Assembly: GCA_030432255.1 (NCBI GenBank)
Contig: JAUIHS010000005.1
Location: forward strand, 143,870-207,869
Origin: Phycisphaerae bacterium
Lineage (GTDB): Bacteria > Planctomycetota > Phycisphaerae > Phycisphaerales > UBA1924
DNA length: 64,000 nucleotides
Direction: 5' to 3'
Shown here: one piece after another, positions 35,971 to 45,104 of the stretch
Layout: each line of letters begins with the position of its first letter
Position numbering within the stretch: the stretch's first letter is position 1
Program-made: the position numbers and the translations under genes
Notes under the pieces: model-generated
What the model was told of the DNA's origin: nothing
Seen by the model: only the letters and a program-made list of their open reading frames with translations
The model's database searches: none

Positions 35971-36219
35971 TCAGGCGCGGCGGCGGCGGAGACCGGCGAT
36001 GCCGGCGAGGCCGAGCAGGGCGGCGGCGCCGGGGGCGGGCACGATGCGGCCGGGGCTGCCGATGAGGGCGTACTCTCCGGAATCGCCCGCGGCGGTGGGA
36101 GCGGTGTACGCGCCGTTCACGCCGCTGACGGACTGCAGGTTGCCGGGGAAGTTGCCCGCATTGGGATCCCATGTCCAGGTGGAGCCGAGCGTCGCGCGCG
36201 TACGTACCGAGACTCGGAC
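35971..36219 (-). pseudogene. 3' remnant of a PEP-CTERM protein gene
   Basis: On the minus strand, reading back from the TGA at 35971-35973, the frame encodes an Ig-like or beta-rich end (STWTWDPNAGNFPG, GAYTAPTAAGDSGEYALIG) followed by a complete sorting tail, VPAPGAAALLGLAGIAGLRRRRA. About 80 codons are readable back to the stop of the 7TMR-HD gene, and I found no ATG, GTG or TTG start and no signal peptide in frame. It is therefore a truncated gene end, not a small protein. It lies between two intact genes, downstream of phoH/7TMR-HD, and looks like the scar of a deletion or rearrangement. Confidence 0.65.
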
Positions 36220-38555
36220 TACTGCGCCACGGCGGTCGTGGTGTCCTTGTCGGACTTGTCCGCCTTGTCCTTCTCAGACTTCTTCTTCTCGGGGTACGCG
36301 ATGCGGCCGTGGTACATGGAGCACAACTGCTTCGCGACGACTTCCTCGATCACCTTGATCTCGGCGAGCGTCAGCGATGACTCATCGAACTGCCCGTCGA
36401 GCAGGCGACGCCGCGCCAGTTCCGTCACCAGCGCCTGGATGCGCGCCGGGGTGGGGTCCGTCATGGCCCGGGTGGCTGACTCGACGGCATCGCACAGCAT
36501 GAGAATGGCGACCTCGCGGGTGCGCGGGCGCGGACCCGGGTAGCGATACTCGATCTCGGTGGGCGCATCACGCGAGTTGTCCTCATCCGCCTGCTTGCGC
36601 GCCTGGTCGTAAAAGTACTCGACCAGCGTGGTGCCGTGGTGGGCCTCGATGTAATGGTGCAGGGAGCGGGGAAGCCCGTACTCCCGCGCAATCTCCATGC
36701 CGTCCTTGACATGTCCGACGATCACGAGCAGCGACATGGCCGGCGACAACTTGGCGTGTCGATTCTGGCCGCGACTCTGATTCTCGACGAAGTAGTCGGG
36801 CTTGTTCATCTTGCCGATGTCGTGGTAGAGGGCGCCGACATAGGTGTGACGTGCATCCGCGCCGATGGCATCGGCGGCTGCTTCGGCGAGAGAAGCGACG
36901 TTGAGGGAGTGGCTGTAGGTGCCGGGTGCGCGCTGCTGGAGTTCGCGCAGGATGGGCTGGCGGGAATCGCGCAGTTCTGTCAGCGTCATGCCGGTCGTGA
37001 TGTCGAAGAGACGTTCGACGTAGGGCAGGATCACGAGCACCGCCACACCGGCGAGGAAACCGCCGAAGCCCGCCTGGATGCTCTGCTTGAAGGTGTCGAC
37101 CAGGATGCCGTCCACCAGTGGCAGCGTCACGATGGACGTGACGATCAGCGCCACGGCGGCGGCCGCCCCGGCGAGCAGGGCACCGAAGATCATGTCGCGC
37201 CGGTCGCGGATCTCGTGGAAGCGCCACGCTCCCACCGCCGCTGCGGTCAGTCCCACCGCGAAGCCGGCCATGGGCAGCGAGAGCGCGAGGGCCACGAACA
37301 TGGCCTGCGTCACGGCCAGTGCAAATGCGAAGCGCCGGTCGTACGCGATGACACCGATCATCGCCACGAACGCCGTCGGACCCGTCACCCCGAACCAGAG
37401 CACCGCCGGATACGTCATCGCCAGCCAGCAGGCGCCGATGGATGAACCGGCGAGCAGACCCGCGATCATGCCGAGTCGCCATGGACGCCGGAGGATGCGC
37501 GGGTAATAGAAGCGCATGTAGCCGCCGAGGATCGCGGCGGCGAGCGCCGATGTCAGCAGTGCGCCGAGCATCCGCTCCCAGTACTGCTCCGAGGTGCGCG
37601 CCTTGATGTATTCGTCGTGCTCCTGGCGGGCGAGCATGGCATTCGCACCCGTGAGGCGGTCACCCGCGACGTAGATGATGTCACCGGGGTGATATGTGAT
37701 AGGTCTCGGCTTCACAGCCTGGGCCCGCGCCTCGCGTTTGGCCTCCGTCGCCTCGAGGTTGAAGATGTGCGTGGGCTGCTCTTCGAAGGTCAGGCGATGC
37801 AGGATGATCTCGAAATGGTTGCCGTTGAGCCTGTGCTCATTGGCGATGCGCTCGATGCGCTTGCGGAAGTCCGGGGCGGCGAGGCTGATCGCGGCGTTCT
37901 TCACCACGTAGATGCTCTCGCGTTCAGGCTCGACGAGTTCGAGGGTCTGCGGCCCGCTCGTCATCACTTCCTGATGCCGCTCGGCGATGAGAATCGGATC
38001 CCGTTCGATGATCTGGGTGATGAACCGCCCGACATCGCGTTTCCAGTTGGCGAGGTCGCTCTCCACCGCGGCAATCGTGCGCAGCGACTGGAGTTTCTCC
38101 TCGTCCAGCCCGAAGGTCTCACGGATATCTGTGGAGACGACTTCGAGTGACTCGGCGTTGGCGAGCGCTTCTGGAAGTGACTGAAGTTCCTGGCGAAGCG
38201 CTTCGATCCAACTGGTATTGAGGTCGAAGACCCACGGCGTCTCGTTGCGCTTCTCGCGCCGGATGATCTCGGTCCCCTGCTCGTCATGCACCGTGAACTC
38301 AACGCGCACGGCACGGGTCTCGTGCATCACGCGCCCGGGTGAGAGCAGCAGTGCATCTTCGGTGAAGAAGAAGATGAACGACAGCAGCACGACGAACAGA
38401 CCACCGATCACCACGTCCGGCAGGAACGCCGGTTGATGCACAACCTTGCGCAGCTGCGCGGTTCGGTCAGGGCGAGTGACAGTACGACGGACGGAGCCGC
38501 GACGAGCGGACGGTCTGGAACCGCCTCGAACCAGTCTCATGAGACGCTGGATCAT
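36219..38555 (-). CDS. 7TMR-HD family protein, probable cyclic-di-AMP phosphodiesterase (PgpH-like)
   Basis: 778 residues from the ATG at 38555, which overlaps the phoH stop as ATGA. Layout: one membrane helix (VVIGGLFVVLLSFIFFF), a large extracytoplasmic 7TMR-HDED domain (about 80-330), a block of membrane helices (about 345-520), and a cytoplasmic HD domain with GTYSHSLNVASLAEAAADAIGAD, then YHDIGKMNKPDYFVENQ carrying the HD pair, and HHYIEAHHGTTLVEYFY. Related PgpH proteins hydrolyse c-di-AMP; that activity is inferred. The C-terminal tail is Lys/Asp-rich. The phoH-7TMR-HD order is common, but ybeY, which usually follows, is missing. Confidence 0.88.
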   Translation of the reverse strand: MIQRLMRLVRGGSRPSARRGSVRRTVTRPDRTAQLRKVVHQPAFLPDVVIGGLFVVLLSFIFFFTEDALLLSPGRVMHETRAVRVEFTVHDEQGTEIIRREKRNETPWVFDLNTSWIEALRQELQSLPEALANAESLEVVSTDIRETFGLDEEKLQSLRTIAAVESDLANWKRDVGRFITQIIERDPILIAERHQEVMTSGPQTLELVEPERESIYVVKNAAISLAAPDFRKRIERIANEHRLNGNHFEIILHRLTFEEQPTHIFNLEATEAKREARAQAVKPRPITYHPGDIIYVAGDRLTGANAMLARQEHDEYIKARTSEQYWERMLGALLTSALAAAILGGYMRFYYPRILRRPWRLGMIAGLLAGSSIGACWLAMTYPAVLWFGVTGPTAFVAMIGVIAYDRRFAFALAVTQAMFVALALSLPMAGFAVGLTAAAVGAWRFHEIRDRRDMIFGALLAGAAAAVALIVTSIVTLPLVDGILVDTFKQSIQAGFGGFLAGVAVLVILPYVERLFDITTGMTLTELRDSRQPILRELQQRAPGTYSHSLNVASLAEAAADAIGADARHTYVGALYHDIGKMNKPDYFVENQSRGQNRHAKLSPAMSLLVIVGHVKDGMEIAREYGLPRSLHHYIEAHHGTTLVEYFYDQARKQADEDNSRDAPTEIEYRYPGPRPRTREVAILMLCDAVESATRAMTDPTPARIQALVTELARRRLLDGQFDESSLTLAEIKVIEEVVAKQLCSMYHGRIAYPEKKKSEKDKADKSDKDTTTAVAQ

Positions 38556-39655
38556 TCTGACCCGTTCACCTCGTGGGGCACGGAGGGCGCATCGATCCAC
38601 GCCTTCGTGCGGATGGAACTCTCATCCCGTTCGTTGGCATACGCCTGGATGATGCGCTGGACGAGGTCGTGGCGCACCACATCCTCTCTCTCGAGCGGTC
38701 GGATCGCGACACCGGGCGTTCGGCGCAACCGGCGCACGGCATCAATCAGTCCGCTCTGGGTCGGGTCCGGGAGGTCGATCTGCGTGGGATCGCCCGTGAT
38801 GATCATCTTGGAGTGCTGGCCCATGCGAGTCAGGAACATCTGCATCTGGCCCCGCGTCGTGTTCTGCGCTTCGTCAAGGATGATGACCGCGTTGTTCAGC
38901 GTGCGGCCGCGCATGAAGGCGAGGGGGACGACCTCGATGACATCGCTGCCCATGAAACTGCGCAGGGTGGCGAAGTCCATCATGTCATGCAGGGCATCGA
39001 GAAGGGGACGCAGGTACGGGTTGACCTTGGCGAACTGGTCACCGGGAAGGAAGCCGAGTTTCTCGCCCGCTTCGACGGCGGGTCGCACGAGCACCGCCTT
39101 CTGGACCCGACCGCTTCGCAGCATGTGCACGGCGGCAGCGACGGCGAGGTAGGTCTTTCCAGTCCCGGCCGGCCCGACGCCGAAGGCCAGGTCGTGATCG
39201 CGGATCGCATCGAGGTAAGCGCGCTGGTTGGCCGATTTCGCGACGATGCGCCGGCCCCTCGTGTAGACCTCCAGGTGATCGACCCACGGCACGTCGTGCG
39301 TCCCGTTGGGGAGGAACTCGCCGGACTCGACGCGTCGGCCGGCATCGGCGACGGCATCGCGGAGTTCCTGGAGGGAGAGGGAGCGCCGACGTCGGGCGGC
39401 GGCGATGAGGTGATCGACGACGAAGCGAGCCGCCTGCACCGCGCCCTCTTCACCATCCAGACGTATGATCCCATCGCGCGAGGAGACCTTGACGTCGAAG
39501 GACTCGCGGATCATTTTGAGGTTGCGCTCCGCCGGGCCGAGCACCATGACGGGGTCGGCAGACTCCGGCAGGCGGACGAGGGCCTCAAGTCTCGGCGCTG
39601 ACCGCACTTCGGGCGTCGGGGGCGCTTCGTGATGGACGGGAGAACGTGAACTCAT
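38552..39655 (-). CDS. phoH: PhoH-family P-loop ATPase
   Basis: 367 residues from the ATG at 39655. An N-terminal KH-like part (MVLGPAERNLKMIRESFDVKVSSRDG) precedes the ATPase: Walker A GPAGTGKTYLA, then VLVRPAVEAGEKLGFLPGD, Walker B VIILDEAQNTT, and TGDPTQIDLP, all PhoH signatures. PhoH proteins bind RNA and ATP and are linked to RNA metabolism, often alongside YbeY. Translationally coupled to the 7TMR-HD gene. It is divergent from the small lipoprotein gene. Confidence 0.92.
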   Translation of the reverse strand: MSSRSPVHHEAPPTPEVRSAPRLEALVRLPESADPVMVLGPAERNLKMIRESFDVKVSSRDGIIRLDGEEGAVQAARFVVDHLIAAARRRRSLSLQELRDAVADAGRRVESGEFLPNGTHDVPWVDHLEVYTRGRRIVAKSANQRAYLDAIRDHDLAFGVGPAGTGKTYLAVAAAVHMLRSGRVQKAVLVRPAVEAGEKLGFLPGDQFAKVNPYLRPLLDALHDMMDFATLRSFMGSDVIEVVPLAFMRGRTLNNAVIILDEAQNTTRGQMQMFLTRMGQHSKMIITGDPTQIDLPDPTQSGLIDAVRRLRRTPGVAIRPLEREDVVRHDLVQRIIQAYANERDESSIRTKAWIDAPSVPHEVNGSE

Positions 39656-39740
39656 GACCTGCCATTGTACCTCCGGCCGCCTGCACCAGCGCACCTCTTC
39701 GACAACTCCTGGTCGGATTGTGGGCGGGTTGTGTCTCGCC

Positions 39741-40145
39741 ATGGCCGCTGCCCTGTCCACATGCTGGGTTTTCTCGGGCTGTTCATCGGGTGGATCGGGG
39801 ACAGGGCATGCCGAAACACTCCAATCCATAGGATTTCGGGACCAGGGGGCCGCGGGCCGGGGACAGCTCGCCAACCTCGACGCCGCCGTGCGGTTCGCGG
39901 CGGGCCGGCACAGCCTCGCCGTCACGTCCATCAGCGATATCGATGACACGCGTCTGTACGAGTTGCTCTCGATCCGGGATGAGCCCTGCTGGGTCCGGGT
40001 GGACGGTCTTGCAGGTCTTCGAGCGGGACCGATGGGAGAGGTCACGGTGCGCTGTCGAATCGGACGCTTCGGCGATCCGGGCCGCGAAGCGCAATTCGAA
40101 CGGGCGATTGCGGCGCGGCTGGCCGACAAGGCCGCCGGTGGCTGA
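39741..40145 (+). CDS. Small lipoprotein, function unknown
   Basis: 134 residues from the ATG at 39741; an in-frame GTG at 39717 is an alternative start. The signal ends in a good lipobox, WVFSGC, so the mature protein is probably lipid-anchored, followed by a Ser/Gly linker. The rest shows an alpha/beta pattern (QLANLDAAVRFAAGRHSLAVTSISDIDD, CWVRVDGLAGL, EVTVRCRIGRFGDPGREAQFERAIAARLAD). I do not recognise the family. It is divergent from phoH and 63 bases upstream of serA. Confidence 0.6.
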   Translation: MAAALSTCWVFSGCSSGGSGTGHAETLQSIGFRDQGAAGRGQLANLDAAVRFAAGRHSLAVTSISDIDDTRLYELLSIRDEPCWVRVDGLAGLRAGPMGEVTVRCRIGRFGDPGREAQFERAIAARLADKAAGG

Positions 40146-40208
40146 GGTGGCCGAGTAGAGTATCCGGCTTCAGTCCCCGCTCCCACGAGTCGAAATCAAG
40201 GTTCGAAT

Positions 40209-41435
40209 ATGGAAACGTCGTACCCCCTGCACAAGATCAAGGTGGTCCTTCTCGAAGGGATCCATGCCCGTGCGGCCGCCGCGCTGAGCGACGCCGGCTA
40301 CACGGTGGAGACCCACGACGGCGCCATGACCACGGATGAACTCCTGGAGCATGCGTCCGATGCGCACCTGATCGGGATCCGCTCGAAGACGAAGCTGACG
40401 CCGGAGTTCCTCGGCGCGGCCTCCCGGCTGTGGGCGGTGGGTTGCTTCTGCATCGGGACGAACCAGGTGGACCTGGAGTCGGCTGCGGGACACGGGATCA
40501 CCGTCTTCAACGCGCCCTTCTCAAACACGCGGTCGGTTGCAGAAAAGACGATCTGCGAGATCATCGGACTGCATCGAAATCTGTTCGACCGCAGCGCATC
40601 GATGCATCGAGGCGAGTGGATGAAGTCCGCCCGGGGCGCACACGAGATCCGGGGGCGGACCCTCGGGATTATCGGGTACGGCCGGATCGGCTCTCAGGTG
40701 TCCGTCCTCGCGGAGGCGATGGGGATGCGCGTGCTGTACTACGACAAGGTCGACTGCCTCCCCATGGGCAACGCGACGCGCGTGATGTCGATCGATGAGA
40801 TCCTCGACCACTCCGACGTCGTCACACTGCACGTCCCGGCGACTGACGACACGAGCATGATGATCGGCGCGACGGAACTGAAGCGCATGAAGCCGTCGGC
40901 ATACCTCATCAACAATGCACGCGGATCCGTCGTGGATATTGAGGCCCTCGCAACAGCGATGAAGGCGGGCGAGATTGCGGGTGCGGCGGTCGATGTCTTC
41001 CCATCCGAACCGAAGACCAACGACGAGCGTTTCCAGAGCCCCCTGTGCGGTGTGCCCAACGTCGTACTGACGCCGCACATCGGCGGCTCCACGGAAGAGG
41101 CGCAGCGCAACATCGCCGAGGAAGTCGCCGGCAAACTGGTCAAGCTCATGAACAACGGTTCGACGACGGGTGCGGTCAACGTACCGCAGGTTGAACTGCC
41201 GGTACTCCACGACTCGCATCACCGCATCCTGCACTTCCATGAGAACGTGCCCGGTGTGCTGAGCCGGCTGCACAACATGCTCGCGGAACTGGGCGTGAAC
41301 ATCGCTGCGGAATACCTGCACACGGACCCGCGTCACGGCTACGTGATCATCGATGTGGCCTCGACGAATTCCGAGTCGGTGAAGGAAGGCCTGAAGCAGA
41401 TTCCGGGCACGGTCCGTGTCCGGACGCTGTGGTAG
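40209..41435 (+). CDS. serA: D-3-phosphoglycerate dehydrogenase
   Basis: First step of serine synthesis: oxidises 3-phosphoglycerate with NAD+. 408 residues, the shorter E. coli-like form. Substrate region IRSKTKLTPEFL and the FNAPFSNTRSVAE signature; NAD site GIIGYGRIGSQVSVLAEAMG (about 151-170); catalytic Arg in NNARGSVVD and His in LTPHIGGSTEEAQ. C-terminal ACT domain (ILHFHENVPGVLSRLHNMLAELGVN), which allows serine feedback inhibition. It stands alone with no other serine gene nearby. Confidence 0.95.
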   Translation: METSYPLHKIKVVLLEGIHARAAAALSDAGYTVETHDGAMTTDELLEHASDAHLIGIRSKTKLTPEFLGAASRLWAVGCFCIGTNQVDLESAAGHGITVFNAPFSNTRSVAEKTICEIIGLHRNLFDRSASMHRGEWMKSARGAHEIRGRTLGIIGYGRIGSQVSVLAEAMGMRVLYYDKVDCLPMGNATRVMSIDEILDHSDVVTLHVPATDDTSMMIGATELKRMKPSAYLINNARGSVVDIEALATAMKAGEIAGAAVDVFPSEPKTNDERFQSPLCGVPNVVLTPHIGGSTEEAQRNIAEEVAGKLVKLMNNGSTTGAVNVPQVELPVLHDSHHRILHFHENVPGVLSRLHNMLAELGVNIAAEYLHTDPRHGYVIIDVASTNSESVKEGLKQIPGTVRVRTLW

Positions 41436-41436
41436 T

Positions 41437-42408
41437 TCACTCGCAGGCTGTCCCCCACGCATCGAGCATGAGGTTGATGTCCGCGAAGTTGACGAGTCCA
41501 TCGCCGGTGACGTCGGCGCCGGTCCCCGGTTCCACGGCGGTCCCCCAGAAGGCGAGGATCAGGTTGAGATCCGAGAACGTGACCGCGGCATCACCATCCG
41601 CATCACCCGCACAGCGCATCGGGTCCGGGGTGATGCGGCCGGCAAGATCCGCGACGCCCGTGCTGATGACCGGAGCGATGTTGCGATAGAGGCGCAGGAC
41701 CTCGAAGCCATGCCGCGTCCGCACCCACCCGGAGTCAAGTTGCTGACCGGAGTCCGCGTAGAAGAGATGATCATCTCCGATGGCATGAATCGAGGCGCAC
41801 AGGCCCGCTGTCCGCATTCCGGTCATCAGTGATGCGAACTGGAGTCTTCCGGTCGTGATCTCGAGAGAAAAGAGGTCGTCGCCGTTGCTGACCCAGGCAC
41901 CGCCGTCCGCATCGAAGGCGATGTCGCACGCCGGGTCCGGAATGAGCGGGCTTCCGCCCAGCGTCAGTGGAATCACCTCAACCACACCGGCATCGGAGAC
42001 GTCAATCGTCAGCAATCGCCCCGCGTTGACATCCAGCGCCCACAGGGCGCCCGAGGTGTCGAATGCTCCGCCGCGGATCGTCCGCCCGGCGAGTTGCGTC
42101 CCGATCCGAGTCGCGGCCGCCGTCTCTCGATCGATCGACACCAGGCGCGAGCCGGTCGGTGTCAATTCAAAGCCGAAGAGTTCATCTGATGCATTCATGG
42201 CGAGGCCGTCGATATCGACCGGCGCCCCTGCCACTGTGAGCAGACCCACCAGGCTCATCTGCGTGCCGTCCTCGCGGCACGCAAACAGGTAGCCCGGCGC
42301 GCTCGATGGATCACCCGGCGCCGACTTGACCCCGTAGATGGAACGAGCCGCCGTCATCGGCGCGCACCACATGCACGCGCACATCACCACCAGAAAGATC
42401 TTCTTCAT
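41437..42408 (-). CDS. Exported protein with beta-propeller-like body and dockerin-like tail
   Basis: 323 residues from the ATG at 42408 (GGAG nine bases upstream). Signal peptide KKIFLVVMCACMWCAPMTAA. The body has repeated strand blocks such as IDGLAMNASDELFGFELTPTGSRLVSIDRET, IRGGAFDTSGALWALDVNAGRLLTIDV and CDIAFDADGGAWVSNGDDLFSLEITTG, which is propeller-like and may bind a ligand. It ends with two dockerin-like repeats (DADGDAAVTFSDLNLILAFW; DVTGDGLVNFADINLMLDAW) and the usual final Cys-x. Convergent with serA, one base apart. Confidence 0.8.
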   Translation of the reverse strand: MKKIFLVVMCACMWCAPMTAARSIYGVKSAPGDPSSAPGYLFACREDGTQMSLVGLLTVAGAPVDIDGLAMNASDELFGFELTPTGSRLVSIDRETAAATRIGTQLAGRTIRGGAFDTSGALWALDVNAGRLLTIDVSDAGVVEVIPLTLGGSPLIPDPACDIAFDADGGAWVSNGDDLFSLEITTGRLQFASLMTGMRTAGLCASIHAIGDDHLFYADSGQQLDSGWVRTRHGFEVLRLYRNIAPVISTGVADLAGRITPDPMRCAGDADGDAAVTFSDLNLILAFWGTAVEPGTGADVTGDGLVNFADINLMLDAWGTACE

Positions 42409-42501
42409 GTCAATGGTCTCCCGGAAAGGAATAGGCCCCAGAACAGGCTGCAGTGTACCCTGTAGGTGCACGCTACGGAAGAACCAATCGGAGAAGAACG
42501 C

Positions 42502-43344
42502 ATGCTTCGTGGAACATGTCGCATGATGATCATGGTCGTCGTCGGGTTCCTGTCCGCCACGCCGGTCACCGCGCAACAGCAGGACGTCAACCGGACGACG
42601 ATTGTCGACTGGGACATCACCGGTACGCTTCAGAAGCTGGATGAGCTGCCAGAAGCCGCGGCTCTCGACGTCATCGATATTCCTGACGAGGAACGCAATG
42701 CGGCCCGGGCGGTCCTGGATCGTCGACGCGCCGAAACGCAGCGCAGCGTGCGGACCCACATGCGCAGGGCGGTCGATCTGCTTGAAGCCGCCCGAACCGC
42801 TGACGAGTCCGACGATGAGACCGATGCCGCTGCCCTGCGCGAGGAAGCGGACGCCTTCCGCGAGCGGCTTCGGCACGGCTCGCACACCACCCAGCTCGTC
42901 GACATGATCGGTCAGGAGGTCTCGGCGGATGCTGCCCGCGCCCTCCGCGCCGAAGTGCGGGCGTACTGGCGCGCCGTCGTCAAGGATGCCCGCCTGATTC
43001 CGGCGCCGAACGAGACCTACATGGACGCCCGCGACGAAGCCATCGCGAGGGAACAGGATCGCCTCCTCGTCGTGGAGATCGACTCCGTCATCGACGAGTA
43101 CGCGGCGACACTATACAAGGCCGGCACGGAACTTTTCGACACACTGGAACTCAACAACGATCAGCGCGCGACGATTGACGCCATCTTCGCCGAGGCGCCG
43201 GAACCGGATCTCACGGTTGCACGGCGCGACCAGCAGCGGGACCAGTACGTCCGGACCTTCACAGCCCTGGAGGACCGTCAGTCGCAGCAGGCGTTCATCG
43301 CCCGCCTGACCGATCTCATGGAAGTCGCTTCGGAAGAACGATGA
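42502..43344 (+). CDS. Exported helical protein, function unknown
   Basis: 280 residues from the ATG at 42502 (GGAGAA upstream). Signal peptide MLRGTCRMMIMVVVGFLSATPVTA. The mature part is almost all alpha-helix with many Glu/Arg/Ala (ERNAARAVLDRRRAETQRSV, VSADAARALRAEVRAYW, DEAIAREQDRLLVVEIDSVIDEYAATLY). It could be a periplasmic helical adaptor, with some resemblance to Spy-like proteins, but the Spy LTxxQ pattern is absent. Divergent from the dockerin protein gene and convergent with lysS. Confidence 0.6.
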   Translation: MLRGTCRMMIMVVVGFLSATPVTAQQQDVNRTTIVDWDITGTLQKLDELPEAAALDVIDIPDEERNAARAVLDRRRAETQRSVRTHMRRAVDLLEAARTADESDDETDAAALREEADAFRERLRHGSHTTQLVDMIGQEVSADAARALRAEVRAYWRAVVKDARLIPAPNETYMDARDEAIAREQDRLLVVEIDSVIDEYAATLYKAGTELFDTLELNNDQRATIDAIFAEAPEPDLTVARRDQQRDQYVRTFTALEDRQSQQAFIARLTDLMEVASEER

Positions 43345-43350
43345 CGTGAC

Positions 43351-44994
43351 TCACGCTTCCGGGCGCATCATCGGGAACAGGATGACATCGCGAATTGTGC
43401 GCTGGTTCATGAGCAGCATGCACAGGCGGTCGATGCCCAGACCCATACCACCTGTCGGCGGCATCCCGACCTTCAGCGCGCTGATGAAGTCGTCATCGAA
43501 CGACCTGAAGGTGGATTCCTCGTCATCAATCCCCGCAAGTTGTTCACGGAACTTCGATTCCTGCACATCCGGGTCATTGAGTTCCGTGTAAGCGGGCCCG
43601 ATCTCCATGCCTCCGATGAAGATGTCCCATCGCTCCGCGAGCGCGATATCGCCCGCGCACACCGCGTTGCCGTCGTCGTCGATCTTCGGGCGGGTCAGCG
43701 GTGAAAGGGCCGCGGGGTAGTCGAAGACGAACGTCGGCTTCTCCGGATCGATCGTCGCCTCTGCGACTTCTTCGAAGAGTTCGTTGACGACGAGGATGTC
43801 GTCCATGCCTTCGTGCTTGAGTCCGCGCCGCTTCGCCTCCTCGCGCGCCCGATTGACATCAGACATCGGGAAGCCGCACGCCGACTCAAAGAGCTCCGCG
43901 AAGGTGACGAGGCGGAAGGGTGTTCCGTAGTCGATCTCAAGGTCATTGAAGGGCAATCGGAGAGGCTGCCCCTCCGTCCACCCGTCCGGAAGCAGGCCTC
44001 GGGACTCGCCCACATGGACCGCCGCATCGCGCACCAGCGCCTCGGTGAGTTCGCGCATCGTCTCGTAGTTGCCGTACGCCTGGTACAACTCCAGCGACGT
44101 GAATTCCGGATTGTGGCTCTTGTCCAGCCCCTCGTTGCGGAAGTTGCGCGAGATCTCGAAGACCTTCGGCATGCCGCCGACGATCAGCCGCTTGAGATAC
44201 AACTCCGGCGCGATGCGCATGAACAGGTCAACGTCCAGCGCATTCATGTGCGTGACGAAGGGACGAGCCGCAGCACCACCCGCCATCGCCTGCAGGACCG
44301 GCGTATCAACTTCGAGGTATCCCCGATCGCGCAGGAACTCCCGGATGCGCGAGAGCATCCGCGCGCGTGTTGCAAAGGTGCGCATGGTCTCCGGGTTGGC
44401 GTACAGATCGACGTAGCGACGCCGGTACCGCTGCTCCACATCCTGGAGACCGCTCCACTTCTCGGGCGGAGGCGCCAGGCTCTTGGCCGCCATCTCGAGC
44501 GTGTCGGCCCAGATCGTCACCTCGCCCGCCTTGGTGCGCATCAACGGCCCCGATGCGATCACCAGGTCACCGAGATCGAGGTGCTTGGCGATGTCAAACC
44601 CCGGTGCCGCACAGTCCCGCTTCGAGATCGCAAGTTGGAGATCCTTGATGAAGCCCGCCGGCTCCGGCTCACCTTCCTTCGGCGCCGGACTCGAGGTGTG
44701 GTCCCGGATCTGCATCCAGATCAGACGGCCGCCATCACGCTTCAGGACAACGCGGCCCGCGACACGAACGCGCGGCCGGGGGTCCTCGCCTCGCTCTTCC
44801 TTCGGCGTGTCATTCCACGCCTGGTCCGCCTGCTCGTCATAGCGGCCGCGAGCCTCTTGAATGCTGACGAGCCCGTCCGTACGCCGTCCGTAAGGATGAA
44901 CGCCCAGTGCGGCGATCGCTTCGCGATTCTCGCGGCGTTGCTGCTCAAGGTGGTGCGGCGATTCGATGGTCTCGGGTGCGCTGGAATCAGTCAT
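43351..44994 (-). CDS. lysS: Lysyl-tRNA synthetase, class II
   Basis: Charges tRNA-Lys. 547 residues. N-terminal OB-fold anticodon-binding domain (VRVAGRVVLKRDGGRLIWMQIRD), then the class II core: motif 1 with LRDRGYLEVDTPVLQAMAGGA, motif 2 with KVFEISRNFRNEGLDKSHNPEFTS, and motif 3 with GGMGLGIDRLCMLL. A few family insertions make it slightly longer than the E. coli enzyme (about 505). Confidence 0.96.
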   Translation of the reverse strand: MTDSSAPETIESPHHLEQQRRENREAIAALGVHPYGRRTDGLVSIQEARGRYDEQADQAWNDTPKEERGEDPRPRVRVAGRVVLKRDGGRLIWMQIRDHTSSPAPKEGEPEPAGFIKDLQLAISKRDCAAPGFDIAKHLDLGDLVIASGPLMRTKAGEVTIWADTLEMAAKSLAPPPEKWSGLQDVEQRYRRRYVDLYANPETMRTFATRARMLSRIREFLRDRGYLEVDTPVLQAMAGGAAARPFVTHMNALDVDLFMRIAPELYLKRLIVGGMPKVFEISRNFRNEGLDKSHNPEFTSLELYQAYGNYETMRELTEALVRDAAVHVGESRGLLPDGWTEGQPLRLPFNDLEIDYGTPFRLVTFAELFESACGFPMSDVNRAREEAKRRGLKHEGMDDILVVNELFEEVAEATIDPEKPTFVFDYPAALSPLTRPKIDDDGNAVCAGDIALAERWDIFIGGMEIGPAYTELNDPDVQESKFREQLAGIDDEESTFRSFDDDFISALKVGMPPTGGMGLGIDRLCMLLMNQRTIRDVILFPMMRPEA

Positions 44995-45104
44995 GGACGC
45001 ATGGTAGCCGCACGCCCGCCGGGAGGCATCGCCGGATTACCTCTGGAATCACAGGAGTCACCTCGTAGGATGAAGTTGGTCCGGTGAACTGGAAGGAGCA
45101 GAGC

